From Kordia sp965283645 (GTDB lineage Bacteria > Bacteroidota > Bacteroidia > Flavobacteriales > Flavobacteriaceae), in assembly GCF_965283645.1 (NCBI RefSeq), contig NZ_CBDIPG010000001.1, forward strand, positions 2,232,001 through 2,296,000: 64,000 nt of DNA. Direction: 5' to 3'. Below the pieces are notes generated by a model, which was given only the letters and a program-made list of their open reading frames with translations, did not search any database and was not told the origin of the DNA. Shown here in pieces: positions 17,124-26,817 of this stretch. The stretch's first letter is position 1, and each line of letters opens with the position of its first letter. The translations under genes and the position numbers were made by a program.

Positions 17124-18053
17124 CTATGCAAACTTTTGTCTTTCAACTAAATACGTGAGTAAAATTTTTTCAAAATTTTTCGTAATATCTGCTGCAACAT
17201 ACTTGATTTTGTATTGTGCGCATTTCATTTTTAATTGTGAAAAATAATCAGAAACAGCTTTTTGATAATTTTCTTGAATTGAATCAGCATATAAATCGAT
17301 ATGTTCTCCAGATTCTACATCAATAAATCGTTTTGGCTTGTTGTCAAAATCAAAATTTAACTCTTTTTCGGAATCAAAAACATGAAATAAAATAACTTCA
17401 TGCTTGTTATATTTTAAATGTTGAAGCGCTTCAAATAGTTTTTCGTCTTCTACTCCATCTTGAAACATATCTGTAAATAGAAAAATAAGGCTTCTACGGT
17501 GTATTTTTTCCGCAATTTGATGCAGATAGGTATATGTGTCCGTTTTTTTGTTAATTCGCTTTGTAATGACCGTTTTATCAAGTGCATTCAATAACAATTG
17601 ATGATGACGTTCACTTCCTTTTTCAGGTGCGTAAAAATCGTAATTATCCGAATAAATACTTAAGCCAATTGCATCACGTTGTTTTTTAAGAATATTCATC
17701 AATGAAGCAGTTGCCAAGACAGAAAAGCCTATTTTATTTAAATTCTCAATTGATGGCGAAGTTACTTCCGGATAGTGCATGGAAGAAGAATTATCTAGAA
17801 TGATATGACATCGCAAGTTGGTTTCTTCTTCGTATTTTTTTGTATATAATTTGTCCGTTTTAGCAAAAAGCTTCCAATCAATATGTTTGGTACTTTCGCC
17901 AGCATTGTAAATTTTATGTTCTGCAAATTCTGCAGAAAACCCGTGAAATGGACTTTTATGCATTCCCGAAATAAAACCTTCAACTACTTGTTGTGCAAGC
18001 AATTCTAAATTTTTAAATCCTGAAGTTTTATTGAATTCTTGTTGTAAGTTCAC
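17124..18053 (-). CDS. DUF58 domain (VWA-like) protein
   Basis: A 309-residue protein with the DUF58 core AGESTKHIDWKLFAKTDKLYTKKYEEE (as parts GESTKHIDW and TDKLYTKKYEEET), followed by LRCHIILDNSSSMHYPE, a MIDAS-like DNSSS metal site of the von Willebrand A type. In Bacteroidota DUF58 genes usually sit with a MoxR ATPase and BatA-D membrane proteins; none is in this window on the upstream side, where thioredoxin lies, so the rest of the set may follow elsewhere. It is probably a cytoplasmic partner of a MoxR chaperone. Confidence 0.88.
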   Translation of the reverse strand: MNLQQEFNKTSGFKNLELLAQQVVEGFISGMHKSPFHGFSAEFAEHKIYNAGESTKHIDWKLFAKTDKLYTKKYEEETNLRCHIILDNSSSMHYPEVTSPSIENLNKIGFSVLATASLMNILKKQRDAIGLSIYSDNYDFYAPEKGSERHHQLLLNALDKTVITKRINKKTDTYTYLHQIAEKIHRRSLIFLFTDMFQDGVEDEKLFEALQHLKYNKHEVILFHVFDSEKELNFDFDNKPKRFIDVESGEHIDLYADSIQENYQKAVSDYFSQLKMKCAQYKIKYVAADITKNFEKILLTYLVERQKFA

Positions 18054-18150
18054 AAGCGTTTTCTTTAATAATGTATATTTTTATGAAATATACTGATTTT
18101 TAGTGTTTCATGACAACACTTTACGTTAAAGTAAAAAGTTACCAAACACA

Positions 18151-18177
18151 AAAGGTTTGACATATAGCCAAACCTTT
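18151..18177. terminator. Bidirectional-type terminator hairpin between trxA and DUF58 gene
   Basis: AAAGGTTTG at 18151-18159 pairs with CAAACCTTT at 18169-18177, loop of nine bases, with a six-T run on the plus strand and a shorter one on the minus strand. It lies just downstream of the minus-strand thioredoxin gene and should end that transcript. Confidence 0.65.
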
Positions 18178-18205
18178 TTTATAATTATATCAAATAATTT
18201 ATCTC

Positions 18206-18526
18206 TTATGCTAATAACTTGTCAATAGCGTCTGTGTATGCACTTTTTGGAGCAACTCCTACTTGACGTCCTACTAATTCTCCGTTTTGGAAAATTAATA
18301 CTGTTGGAATGTTACGTACTCCAAATTGAGCAGCATATTGTTGGTTAGCATCAACATCTAACTTTCCAACAACAGCTTTTCCTTCATATTCATCAGCAAT
18401 CTGATTTACTACAGGACCTAACATTTTGCATGGTCCACACCAAACTGCCCAAAAGTCAACCATTACTGGTTTGTCGCTATTCATTACTATTTCTTCAAAG
18501 TTAGCATCTGTGATTTCTAAAGCCAT
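18206..18526 (-). CDS. trxA: Thioredoxin
   Basis: A 106-residue protein with the active site WCGPC (C30, C33) inside VDFWAVWCGPCKML, and the cis-proline region VRNIPTVLIFQNG. Length and motifs are those of a classical cytoplasmic thioredoxin that reduces protein disulfides with thioredoxin reductase. It is flanked by a terminator hairpin downstream and a 171-bp AT-rich gap upstream, so it is probably monocistronic. Confidence 0.96.
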   Translation of the reverse strand: MALEITDANFEEIVMNSDKPVMVDFWAVWCGPCKMLGPVVNQIADEYEGKAVVGKLDVDANQQYAAQFGVRNIPTVLIFQNGELVGRQVGVAPKSAYTDAIDKLLA

Positions 18527-18697
18527 AATATATGTGTTTTAATTTTTAATTATTTTTTTGTTTATATGCAATATTAGTCAAATATTCTGCTAAAACTTAC
18601 AAAGCAAGTATATGTTTTGATTATACAACAATTGTTTTTTTTTATTATAATTTTTAATACGATCATTCAACAGTACAGAAATAATGCAAGTTGCGTT

Positions 18698-19717
18698 TTA
18701 TTTTTTCACGTTAAAAGAGTACGTAGAAATTAAATCGTCTTTGATATATAAATGAACATCATAATGTCCTCTGGATTCAAATGTATGATTTATTACCAAT
18801 TGTTGTTTCGTAATTGTAATTAATTTTGGCTGAATTTCCTTTTCATTATCATTTTTTTCAAACACAAAACGAATGTCTTTTTTATTGATAGGATGTAATA
18901 ATTGAAACCTAAATATAACCGTATCACCTTGTTTTATAGTATTGTCTAATTTTTTAGGCTGTATGTGATTCCCGAAATATTCATAGGCTTTTCCATAAAT
19001 AACTGGCGCTTCTAAAAACATGTCAAAAGTCGGTTTTTCAGTATGTAACAGAAACCATTTTTCATCTACAGGATGATGATTTATAGAAAACATATTTGGA
19101 TCGGATAAGAAGAATCCATCATTAAATTCAAATTGAAATCGATATGTAATTGGATTAGGAATTCCGCTCGCCCAAGTTGGATCGCAGAGATACCATTTGT
19201 CGTTTAGCTTTACCGCATTCCACGAATGATTTGGCGCATCAACAGTTAAGTTTTCAATATTTATCGTACTTGTACGCGCATTTCCGTTTACAATTTCACA
19301 TTCAATACTGGCTAAGTTTGCCAATTCTTTAATGAGATATGCGTAACCTGTGCAAACAGTTCTATTTTTTTTTAGGAGTTTTTGAAACGCTATTTTCTTG
19401 AATTTATCATTCCATTCCGCAAATTTTATAGTATCATCTTTATAGCGTTTGCGCTTTCGCATGTTTCTTGAATACATGTCGTAATCATTAGCAATATTAC
19501 TGCAAACCCATTTAAAAATAGCTCTAAAACGTTCAACATCGGTTGTTAGCTCATGAGTAAGTTTATAGGACAATTGAGGTAAATTGGAAAGATTTTCACC
19601 TTTGTATTTCAGTGCAATTTTATCTGCTTTTTCAAATTTAACAGTTTCGAAATCAACTATTTGCGCATTGGACTGAAATACAAAAATGAATAGAAAAATA
19701 TACGTTTGTATTTTCAT
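18698..19717 (-). CDS. Secreted transglutaminase-like protein
   Basis: A 339-residue protein with an N-terminal signal (MKIQTYIFLFIFVFQSNAQ) and a transglutaminase-type core. The catalytic Cys lies in RTVCTGYAYLIKELANLA, the His in NHSWNAVKLN and the Asp in CDPTWASG. The N-terminal block FKWVCSNIANDYDMYS is the usual lead-in. A C-terminal beta-type domain follows (residues 250-339). Such proteins are periplasmic cysteine peptidases or crosslinkers in Bacteroidota; the substrate is unknown. It begins 26 bp after a carboxypeptidase-like regulatory domain protein gene. Confidence 0.82.
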   Translation of the reverse strand: MKIQTYIFLFIFVFQSNAQIVDFETVKFEKADKIALKYKGENLSNLPQLSYKLTHELTTDVERFRAIFKWVCSNIANDYDMYSRNMRKRKRYKDDTIKFAEWNDKFKKIAFQKLLKKNRTVCTGYAYLIKELANLASIECEIVNGNARTSTINIENLTVDAPNHSWNAVKLNDKWYLCDPTWASGIPNPITYRFQFEFNDGFFLSDPNMFSINHHPVDEKWFLLHTEKPTFDMFLEAPVIYGKAYEYFGNHIQPKKLDNTIKQGDTVIFRFQLLHPINKKDIRFVFEKNDNEKEIQPKLITITKQQLVINHTFESRGHYDVHLYIKDDLISTYSFNVKK

Positions 19718-19743
19718 TAAAGTAAGTGAACTATCATCATCAA

Positions 19744-20148
19744 CTAATTGGAACGCTTGGATTTGTAGCGCTTATTTGAATTTGGCGCGCCCGTAAATTC
19801 AAATACTTCTTCATAAATAGTTAACTTGATAAATGTCGTGTTTTCTTTGATTTTTACTTCTCTAGTTTTGTAACCAATGTAACTAATTATCAAAACGTCA
19901 CCGGTACTCAATGCTACAGGAAATGTAAATTCTCCTTTTTCATTCGTTACAACGCCTGTTGCCGAATCTTTTAATATCACATTTGCTCCATTTATAGGGC
20001 CGTTTTCGTTACTAATAATTCCTTTAATGGTTTTTCCCTTTTGAGAAGTTGCATTTGATTGTCCAAACATTGGATTAAATGCAAAAATGGCAAATACTAA
20101 CAAGGTAGTATACCATAACTTTCGAGTCAATTTTAACTGTGCTTTCAT
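19744..20148 (-). CDS. Carboxypeptidase-like regulatory domain protein
   Basis: A 134-residue exported protein with signal MKAQLKLTRKLWYTTLLVFAIFAF (as two parts, MKAQLKLTRK and LWYTTLLVFAIFAF). It then has one CarboxypepD_reg-like beta domain: GKTIKGIISNENGPINGANV, DSATGVVTNEKGEFTF and VLIISYIGYKTREVKI. This is the same domain that opens SusC proteins, here standing alone without plug or barrel. It is on the same strand and close to the transglutaminase-like gene. Function is unknown; it could act as an anti-sigma partner or signalling module. Confidence 0.75.
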   Translation of the reverse strand: MKAQLKLTRKLWYTTLLVFAIFAFNPMFGQSNATSQKGKTIKGIISNENGPINGANVILKDSATGVVTNEKGEFTFPVALSTGDVLIISYIGYKTREVKIKENTTFIKLTIYEEVFEFTGAPNSNKRYKSKRSN

Positions 20149-20324
20149 AATTTCAAATATTTTATAATATCAAATCTATTGTTATAAATAGTAGTAGTAA
20201 ACCTTAATTGAGTGAACATTCATTTTGAATGAGTGAATACCCTATTTTTTTCAATTTCAACTGAATAAAAACAAAATGTATATAAAAATAGTGAATTTCT
20301 GCTTCATAATTTTGTTAAAAATAT

Positions 20325-20381
20325 GCAACTAAAAAGTTGCTTATTGAAAAATAAGTATTAATTTAGCAACCAATTAGTTGC
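20325..20381. promoter_or_regulatory. Two GCAAC dyads, candidate ArsR operators
   Basis: GCAACTAAAAAGTTGC at 20325-20340 has 6-bp arms and GCAACCAATTAGTTGC at 20366-20381 has 5-bp outer arms. Centres are 41 bp apart (about four turns). They lie 22-79 bp upstream of the SRPBCC/ArsR operon and are the best candidate for autoregulation by the ArsR-type protein. Confidence 0.55.
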
Positions 20382-20403
20382 ATTATGATTAAAAATTAAT
20401 ATT

Positions 20404-20829
20404 ATGAAAGACGTTATTAAAAAAGAAAAACTATTCAAACATCCAATCAATGTGGTATGGAATGCTATTTCCAATGGAGCCGAACTCTCAACTTGGTTTA
20501 TAAAAGCAGATTTTAAACCTGAGGCTGGTTATCAATACACATTTACATCCGATAAAGACGATTGTGTGCCGATAACTGGAGAAGTGAAAAGCGCTAATCC
20601 CTATACACTTGTATATACTTGGATTGTAGAAGGCACAAAAGTTGAAACTACTGTAAGTTGGAGATTAGAAACTGTAGCGGAAGGCACAAAATTATACTTA
20701 GAACATTCAGGAATTTCTACATATGAAGGCGAAAATGCTATTGCTATGTTTGAAAGTTTTAATGGCGGCTGGGACAATTGCATCAATCAGTTATTATCCT
20801 ATTTAAAAGAAAATGTCCATGCAGCATAA
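20404..20829 (+). CDS. SRPBCC (AHSA1/START-like) family protein
   Basis: A 141-residue protein of the activator-of-Hsp90-ATPase-like (AHSA1) branch of SRPBCC folds: LFKHPINVVWNAISNGAELS at the start, TYTWIVEGTKVETTVSW in the middle, and FESFNGGWDNCINQLLSYL at the end. These hydrophobic-cavity proteins bind small ligands. The 3-prime end overlaps the downstream ArsR-type regulator by 17 bp. The SRPBCC/ArsR pair is a common two-gene unit in bacteria. Confidence 0.88.
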   Translation: MKDVIKKEKLFKHPINVVWNAISNGAELSTWFIKADFKPEAGYQYTFTSDKDDCVPITGEVKSANPYTLVYTWIVEGTKVETTVSWRLETVAEGTKLYLEHSGISTYEGENAIAMFESFNGGWDNCINQLLSYLKENVHAA

Positions 20830-21145
20830 AATTACACGTTTATTTAAAGCGATTGCAGATCCGACAAGGCGTGATATTTTTCACGCTTTGGTCATTGCAA
20901 GTTCGGCGTTATCAATTTCACAAATTTGCAATCAATTTGAAATTACGCGACAAGGAGTTACGAAACATATTAAAACACTTGAAGAAGCTGGTTTGGTATA
21001 TATTGAAAGTAAAGGCCGCGAGCGTTTTTGCAATGCGGATGCAAAGCCATTGCAAGAAGTTACCAAATGGTTGAAATTTTACGAACAATTCTGGGATGAT
21101 TCACTAGACAATTTAGGCGATTATTTAGATAGTAAAAATTCGTGA
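20813..21145 (+). CDS. ArsR-family winged-helix regulator
   Basis: A 110-residue protein with the ArsR opening ITRLFKAIADPTRRDIFHAL, an HTH region ISQICNQFEITRQGVTKHIK and a wing near LVYIESKGRERFCNADAKPL. There is no CxC metal motif in the recognition helix, so it is probably not a metal sensor. It overlaps the SRPBCC gene, which may supply the ligand link. Two dyads ahead of the operon are likely targets. Confidence 0.9.
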   Translation: MSMQHKITRLFKAIADPTRRDIFHALVIASSALSISQICNQFEITRQGVTKHIKTLEEAGLVYIESKGRERFCNADAKPLQEVTKWLKFYEQFWDDSLDNLGDYLDSKNS

Positions 21146-21161
21146 TTACTTTTTGGAATAC

Positions 21162-21818
21162 TTACAGAATCGTTTCATCAAATTCGAGAAAATTTTCAAA
21201 GTGATGTTGAGCGCCAACATTTTTTAGTTTTTCTTTATTATTGACTCCAATTCCGATGAACTCTAATCCTAAATTATTAGCAGTTTTTACATCCCAAATT
21301 CCATCACCTATTGAAATGATTCGTTTAAAATGGTTTACGTTGAAATAGTTTTTTGCTTTCGCGATGGCGGAATTGACAATTTCTTCTCGTGTAAAATAAT
21401 TGTTTGAAGCTTCCAACACTTTTTGATTGTACTCAATTCCTGCACGCGTTAGTTTTAACTTTGCAGGCAATAACATAGAACCTGTAGCAAAGCAAACTGC
21501 ATAATTAGTTTCTGTACTAATTTTTTGTAAAAAAGCATTTGCACCTGCAATTTGTGTTACGTTACAATCACGAATTAACTTCATAAATGCAGCTTCAAAC
21601 TGTAGCAACATTTCTTTTGAAAACCCACGATTTACATCACTTTCATAGTTTTCTTTAGCGATATAACTATCCGTTAAATGTGTATAATTTTCCCAATCAG
21701 TATTTACAAATTCAACACCTATTGCATGTAATGCATTTACAAATCCTGTTTGATGTACGTTTTCACTATCGAGCAAGGTTCCGTCAATATCAAAAACGAG
21801 GAGATTTTCTTTTTTCAT
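21162..21818 (-). CDS. HAD-superfamily phosphatase
   Basis: This 218-residue hydrolase has motif I in VFDIDGTLLDSEN (DxDGT), a helical cap domain, motif II in CFATGS, and motif IV in IISIGDGIWDVKTANNLG. The layout is that of phosphoglycolate-phosphatase or beta-phosphoglucomutase-like enzymes (subclass IA cap). The substrate cannot be assigned. It converges on the ArsR gene and is probably transcribed alone. Confidence 0.85.
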   Translation of the reverse strand: MKKENLLVFDIDGTLLDSENVHQTGFVNALHAIGVEFVNTDWENYTHLTDSYIAKENYESDVNRGFSKEMLLQFEAAFMKLIRDCNVTQIAGANAFLQKISTETNYAVCFATGSMLLPAKLKLTRAGIEYNQKVLEASNNYFTREEIVNSAIAKAKNYFNVNHFKRIISIGDGIWDVKTANNLGLEFIGIGVNNKEKLKNVGAQHHFENFLEFDETIL

Positions 21819-22109
21819 AGGTTATTTTGTAAATCTGTATTCTAAATAAAAAAGTTAGCACGAATTCACAAATGGTTTTTCGGTTGCTATACAATTTAAA
21901 AATTGACACGAATTCAATTATAAATCTCCAAATGTCAGATCGATCGTGATTTTTCAAAGTAAAACAAAGAAAAATTGTATCGAAATCTCAAACACCTAAA
22001 TACTCACTACAAAACCTCAATACTAAAAATCCAAGATCCCGCGCTACAGCTGGATTAGTTCAACTTACAATTTGAGTTCGTCGTACTGGCTTCTCAAAAT
22101 CTAGTTTCA

Positions 22110-25100
22110 CTAATTAATCTTATACTTCACATCTTCAGCGGCTAACGCATCTAGTAATTCTTGTGTAATATTTACTTTTCGCTTTTTACTTGGCGATTGT
22201 AGTTTTATTTTTTCTTTGACTTCGTACAACGTAAAATGTAATGACTTATCACCTTTGTGCGTTTCTAAAATTTCATTTATAAAATCGAGTGTTTTCTCTT
22301 CTAATTTATTGACATCTAACTGAATCGTTAGTTTTCGAGCGGCAGTTCCCATGACATCTTGCAACAATTGCATAGAATTGAATTGCAACCTTGGATCGCC
22401 TTTTTTACCTGTATCACGGTTTACCCAACCTTCTTTAATGAATGCTTTAATGTACACAAATGAATTCGGCACAAAGAAATGCCTGAACTTTAAATATTCT
22501 TCTCCGAAAATTCTAAATTCGTGCGATTCTGAGTAATCTTCTACCGTAAATAATGCCCAACCTTTTCCGTTTTTAGAAACTCTGTGTTGTACATCTGTGA
22601 CAACGCCGCCAAAAGAAATTTCACGATTTACGTAGGTTTCCATTTGTGAAAAATGTGACAACGTTCCATTACAGAAATAATCCATTTCCGCTTTAAAATC
22701 GTCCAATGGATGCCCAGAAATATAGATTCCTACTACTTCTTTTTCACGTGCTAGTTTTTCCATCGTTCCCCATTCTTCACATGGTGGCACTTTTGGTTCT
22801 TCAATCTGTACTTCGCTTGCTTCTCCAAACAAACTTACTTGTGCAGAGTTTTGATTTTCTTGAAACTTAGCACCGTATTTTACTGCTTTTTCTAAAAAGG
22901 TAATGGTATCATTTTCAGTGTGAAAGTATTGTGCACGATGTGTATCTCCAAACGAATCAAATCCGCCAGCTAAGGCTAAATTTTCAAAGGCTTTTTTGTT
23001 CGCGGCACGCAAATCAATTCGTTTTGCAAGATCGAACACAGATTTGTATTTTCCTTCCGAACGTTCTTTTACAATCGTTTTTACAGCGCCATGACCAACA
23101 CCTTTAATTGCGCCCATTCCGAAACGTACAGCTCCTTTATCGTTTACAGTAAATTTATAGAACGATTCGTTCACATCTGGACCCAAAACGTCTAATTTCA
23201 TCCGTTTACATTCTTCCATAAAGAAAGTAACCGTTTTAATGTCATTCATGTTGTTGGAAAGTACAGCCGCCATATATTCCGCAGGATAATGTGCTTTTAA
23301 ATAGGCAGTTTGATACGCAATCCAAGCATAACAAGTTGAGTGCGATTTGTTGAAGGCATACGCCGCAAATGCTTCCCAATCTTTCCAAATTTTTTCTAAT
23401 TTATCTTCCGCATGTCCTTTTTCAGAAGCTTGCTTGATGAATTTTGGCTTCATCTTATCTAGTACAGCTTTCTGCTTTTTCCCCATCGCTTTACGCAAAA
23501 CATCGGCTTCACCTTTGGTAAAATCTGCCAATTTCTGCGAAAGCAACATCACTTGCTCCTGATATACTGTAATTCCGTATGTTTCTTCTAAATATTCTTC
23601 ACACGCATCTAAATCGTATTCAATATCTTCTTCTCCATGTTTTCTTCGAATGAAACTCGGAATATATTCCATTGGACCTGGACGATACAATGCGTTCATT
23701 GCAATTAAATCGGCAAACGTTGTTGGTTTGAGCGATTTCATGTGTTTTTGCATTCCGGGCGATTCGTATTGGAACACACCTACGGTTTCTCCACGCTGGA
23801 ATAATGCATAGGTTTCTTCATCTTCCAACGAAATATTGTCAATATCGATATCAACATCATGCTTATATTTTACAAGCTTTACCGTATCTTTTATTAAGGT
23901 TAGGGTTTTGAGTCCTAAGAAATCCATTTTTAGCAGACCAGCATCTTCCACAACCGAGTTATCAAATTGTGTACAATACATTTCTGAATCTTTTGCCAAG
24001 GCTACAGGAACGAATTTCGTAATATCGTCTGGTGTAATGATGACTCCACAAGCGTGAATTCCGGTATTTCGAACTGAACCTTCTAACACGCGCGCCATGT
24101 TTACAGTTTCTGCTTCCAAACCATCTTCTTCCGAAATATTAACTAATTCGTTGATTAATAATACTTCTTCTGAACGGAATTTTTGCTTGAGTTCTGCTTC
24201 TGATTTTCCAAAAATCTTCGCCAATTTTGCATTCGGAATCAACTTGGCAATTCTGTCTGCGTCACTTAATGGTAAATCTAACACACGTGCAGTATCACGA
24301 ATAGACGATTTTGCCGCCATGGTTCCATAGGTAATAATTTGTGCTACCTGATTTTCACCATATTTATCAATTACATATTGCATTACACGACCACGTCCTT
24401 CATCATCAAAATCAATATCAATATCGGGCATGGATACACGATCTGGATTTAAGAAACGCTCAAAAAGTAGATCGTACAACATCGGATCAATATTTGTAAT
24501 CCACAAACAGTACGCAACTACCGAACCTGCGGCAGATCCACGTCCTGGACCAACCGAAACGTCCATATTTCTGGCTTCGCGAATGAAATCTTCTACAATT
24601 AAGAAATACCCAGGATATCCTGTATTTTCAATAGTTGCCAACTCAAAATCGAGTCGTTCTTCAATTTCTGGCGTAATTTCTCCGTATCGTTTTTTTGCGC
24701 CTTCGTATGTTAAATGACGTAAGTATTTGTTTTCTCCACGTTTTCCGCCATCAATTTTATCTTCTTCAAATTGAAACTCTTCTGGAATATCAAACGCAGG
24801 TAGTAATACATCACGTGCCAATTGAAAAGGTTCAACTTTGTCTATTATATCTTGAATGGAAAGAATGGCACTTGGCAAATCTTTGAACAAGGTTTTCATG
24901 TCATCAGGCGACTTGAAATAGTATTCCTGATTTGGCAAACCGTAGCGATATCCACGACCACGACCAATTGGTGTTGCTTGTTTTTCACCATCTTTTACAC
25001 ATAATAAAATATCATGTGCATTTGCATCTTCTTGTGCAATGTAATAGGTATTATTTGTAGCAACTAGTTGAATTTCGTGCTTTTTTGCCAACTTTACCAA

Positions 25101-26492
25101 GACATCATTTACACGATTTTCATCTTCTTGATTGTGACGCATGATTTCTACATAGAGATCATCTTGAAAAGTTTCTTTCCACCAAAGTAATGCTTCTTCG
25201 GCTTGTGCTTCTCCAATGTTTAATACTTTATTTGGAACTTCTCCGTAGAGATTTCCTGTAAGTACAATTAAGTCGTCTTTGTATTGTTCTATTACTTTTT
25301 TATCAATTCTTGGGACATAATAGAATCCTTTTGTATATCCTATGGAAGACATTTTTGCCAAATTGTGATACCCGTTTTTATTTTTGGCTAAGAGTACAAT
25401 TTGGTATCCGTTGTCTTTTCTTGTTTTGTCTAAATGATCTTCGCAAACAAAAAATTCACAACCGATGATAGGTTTTAAAATGTTTTCAGTAGTTGTTTCT
25501 CCTTTTTCTGCTGCTTCCGCGATACGTGCCTTAACACCTTTATTATGATTACCAACAGCTTGCACAAAGTGAAACGCGCCCATCATGTTTGCATGATCTG
25601 TAATAGAAACTGCTTGCATGTTATACTTGCTCGCCGCTTTTACTAAATCGGGAATGCTGGATGTTGATTGTAATACAGAAAATTGTGAATGATTGTGTAA
25701 ATGTGCAAATTCAGCATTTTGCAACGCTTGAAGGTTTTCTGCAATTTCTTCTTTGGATATTCCGCTTCCGCCTTGTTCTTTTTCTAAGCGTTTGCGAATT
25801 TTTTCAGATGCTTTTTTTAGGTTGATGTGTTTCAACCCGATCATTTCAATCGGTTGCGGATTGTTTTCTGAGAAACGCTCAAAATAATCTGGCGCAACAT
25901 CTAGCTTCTCAATTGTGTATTCTTTTCTTCGAATCAATTCTAAGAAACAACGTGTTGTTGCTTCCACATCGGCAGTTGCGTTGTGCGCTTCACCAAAACC
26001 AACTCCAAATAGATATTGATGTAATTCGGTTAGTGTTGGTAGTTTAAATTTCCCAAATCGTCCACCTGGCAATTGACATAAACTCGCGGTAGCTTCCGTA
26101 CAGGTATCTAAAACTGGTAATTCTTGTAATTTATTAGCAACATCCTCACGGTAGAATTCCGCGCCCATAATATTGACATCAAAACCAACATTTTGTCCAA
26201 CAATGAATTTTGTTTTGGAAAGTGCAATGTTGAATTTTTCAAGAACTTCTGCTAATGAAATTCCTTGCTCAGCGGCAAGTTCGGTTGAAATTCCGTGAAT
26301 TTTTTCGGCATCATATGGAATATTAAAACCATCGGGTTGTACCAAATAATCTTGATGTTCGAGTAGGTTTCCTAGTTCGTCGTGCAATTGCCAAGCAATT
26401 TGTATACATCTAGGCCAGTTATCAGTGTCTGAAATAGGTGCGTCCCATCGTTTTGGTAATCCCGTAGTTTCGGTATCAAATATTAAGTACAT
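22110..26492 (-). CDS. dnaE: DNA polymerase III alpha subunit with fused N-terminal 3'-5' exonuclease
   Basis: A 1460-residue replicase. Residues 1 to about 190 form a DnaQ-type DEDDh exonuclease (YLIFDTETTGLPKRW, then VGQNVGFDVNIMG, then HNATADVEATTRCF). A PHP domain begins at about 270 (AHLHNHSQFSVLQ, SITDHANMMGAF). The polymerase core follows with SVGPGRGSAAGSVVAYCL and MPDIDIDFDDEGRG as the catalytic Asp cluster, then a helix-hairpin-helix and an OB domain (REISFGGVVTDVQHRVSKNG). Fusion of proofreading exonuclease to DnaE is usual in Bacteroidota, unlike the separate DnaQ of E. coli. It is the main replicative polymerase. Confidence 0.96.
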   Translation of the reverse strand: MYLIFDTETTGLPKRWDAPISDTDNWPRCIQIAWQLHDELGNLLEHQDYLVQPDGFNIPYDAEKIHGISTELAAEQGISLAEVLEKFNIALSKTKFIVGQNVGFDVNIMGAEFYREDVANKLQELPVLDTCTEATASLCQLPGGRFGKFKLPTLTELHQYLFGVGFGEAHNATADVEATTRCFLELIRRKEYTIEKLDVAPDYFERFSENNPQPIEMIGLKHINLKKASEKIRKRLEKEQGGSGISKEEIAENLQALQNAEFAHLHNHSQFSVLQSTSSIPDLVKAASKYNMQAVSITDHANMMGAFHFVQAVGNHNKGVKARIAEAAEKGETTTENILKPIIGCEFFVCEDHLDKTRKDNGYQIVLLAKNKNGYHNLAKMSSIGYTKGFYYVPRIDKKVIEQYKDDLIVLTGNLYGEVPNKVLNIGEAQAEEALLWWKETFQDDLYVEIMRHNQEDENRVNDVLVKLAKKHEIQLVATNNTYYIAQEDANAHDILLCVKDGEKQATPIGRGRGYRYGLPNQEYYFKSPDDMKTLFKDLPSAILSIQDIIDKVEPFQLARDVLLPAFDIPEEFQFEEDKIDGGKRGENKYLRHLTYEGAKKRYGEITPEIEERLDFELATIENTGYPGYFLIVEDFIREARNMDVSVGPGRGSAAGSVVAYCLWITNIDPMLYDLLFERFLNPDRVSMPDIDIDFDDEGRGRVMQYVIDKYGENQVAQIITYGTMAAKSSIRDTARVLDLPLSDADRIAKLIPNAKLAKIFGKSEAELKQKFRSEEVLLINELVNISEEDGLEAETVNMARVLEGSVRNTGIHACGVIITPDDITKFVPVALAKDSEMYCTQFDNSVVEDAGLLKMDFLGLKTLTLIKDTVKLVKYKHDVDIDIDNISLEDEETYALFQRGETVGVFQYESPGMQKHMKSLKPTTFADLIAMNALYRPGPMEYIPSFIRRKHGEEDIEYDLDACEEYLEETYGITVYQEQVMLLSQKLADFTKGEADVLRKAMGKKQKAVLDKMKPKFIKQASEKGHAEDKLEKIWKDWEAFAAYAFNKSHSTCYAWIAYQTAYLKAHYPAEYMAAVLSNNMNDIKTVTFFMEECKRMKLDVLGPDVNESFYKFTVNDKGAVRFGMGAIKGVGHGAVKTIVKERSEGKYKSVFDLAKRIDLRAANKKAFENLALAGGFDSFGDTHRAQYFHTENDTITFLEKAVKYGAKFQENQNSAQVSLFGEASEVQIEEPKVPPCEEWGTMEKLAREKEVVGIYISGHPLDDFKAEMDYFCNGTLSHFSQMETYVNREISFGGVVTDVQHRVSKNGKGWALFTVEDYSESHEFRIFGEEYLKFRHFFVPNSFVYIKAFIKEGWVNRDTGKKGDPRLQFNSMQLLQDVMGTAARKLTIQLDVNKLEEKTLDFINEILETHKGDKSLHFTLYEVKEKIKLQSPSKKRKVNITQELLDALAAEDVKYKIN

Positions 26493-26817
26493 ATGTTACT
26501 TTTGTGTAGCGAAGTTTGAAAGCATAAAATTACGAATTTCTTTTCTGTTTTTAGTACTGAGTTATCAACATAGCACAAAACCCGTATTAGTGACTGAGCG
26601 GCGTGTTGGAGCTCTTTTTAGTAAAACTAGCTAGCAAAAATTGTGAAGTTATTAACCAATTGCGTTTTACTAAAAAAGCGACTAGCGAAGGCACGACCGC
26701 ACTTTTTTGTGGGGAAATACCAAAAAAAGTAGTTTTAAGTAGTTGTGTTTCAGAAATAATAGTATTTTTGCAAGCTCATTAATAACAGAGGTCGAGAACC
26801 TCACAAATTAATTATTT
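26493..26817. other. Gene-free stretch between dnaE and rpsP with inverted repeat
   Basis: Divergent promoter region of dnaE and rpsP. It includes a perfect 13-bp inverted repeat, TTTTTAGTAAAAC at 26615-26627 and GTTTTACTAAAAA at 26664-26676, with a 36-base loop. The flanks (GAGCGGCGTGTTGGAGC on the left, GGCACGACCGC on the right) are more GC-rich than the surroundings. This looks like a short dispersed element but no second copy is visible here. No gene is supported. Confidence 0.45.

Noticed and set aside
20778..21074. 98-codon plus-strand frame overlapping the ArsR gene in another frame
   Set aside because: The ArsR frame has clear family motifs; this one is Lys/Leu-rich with no match.
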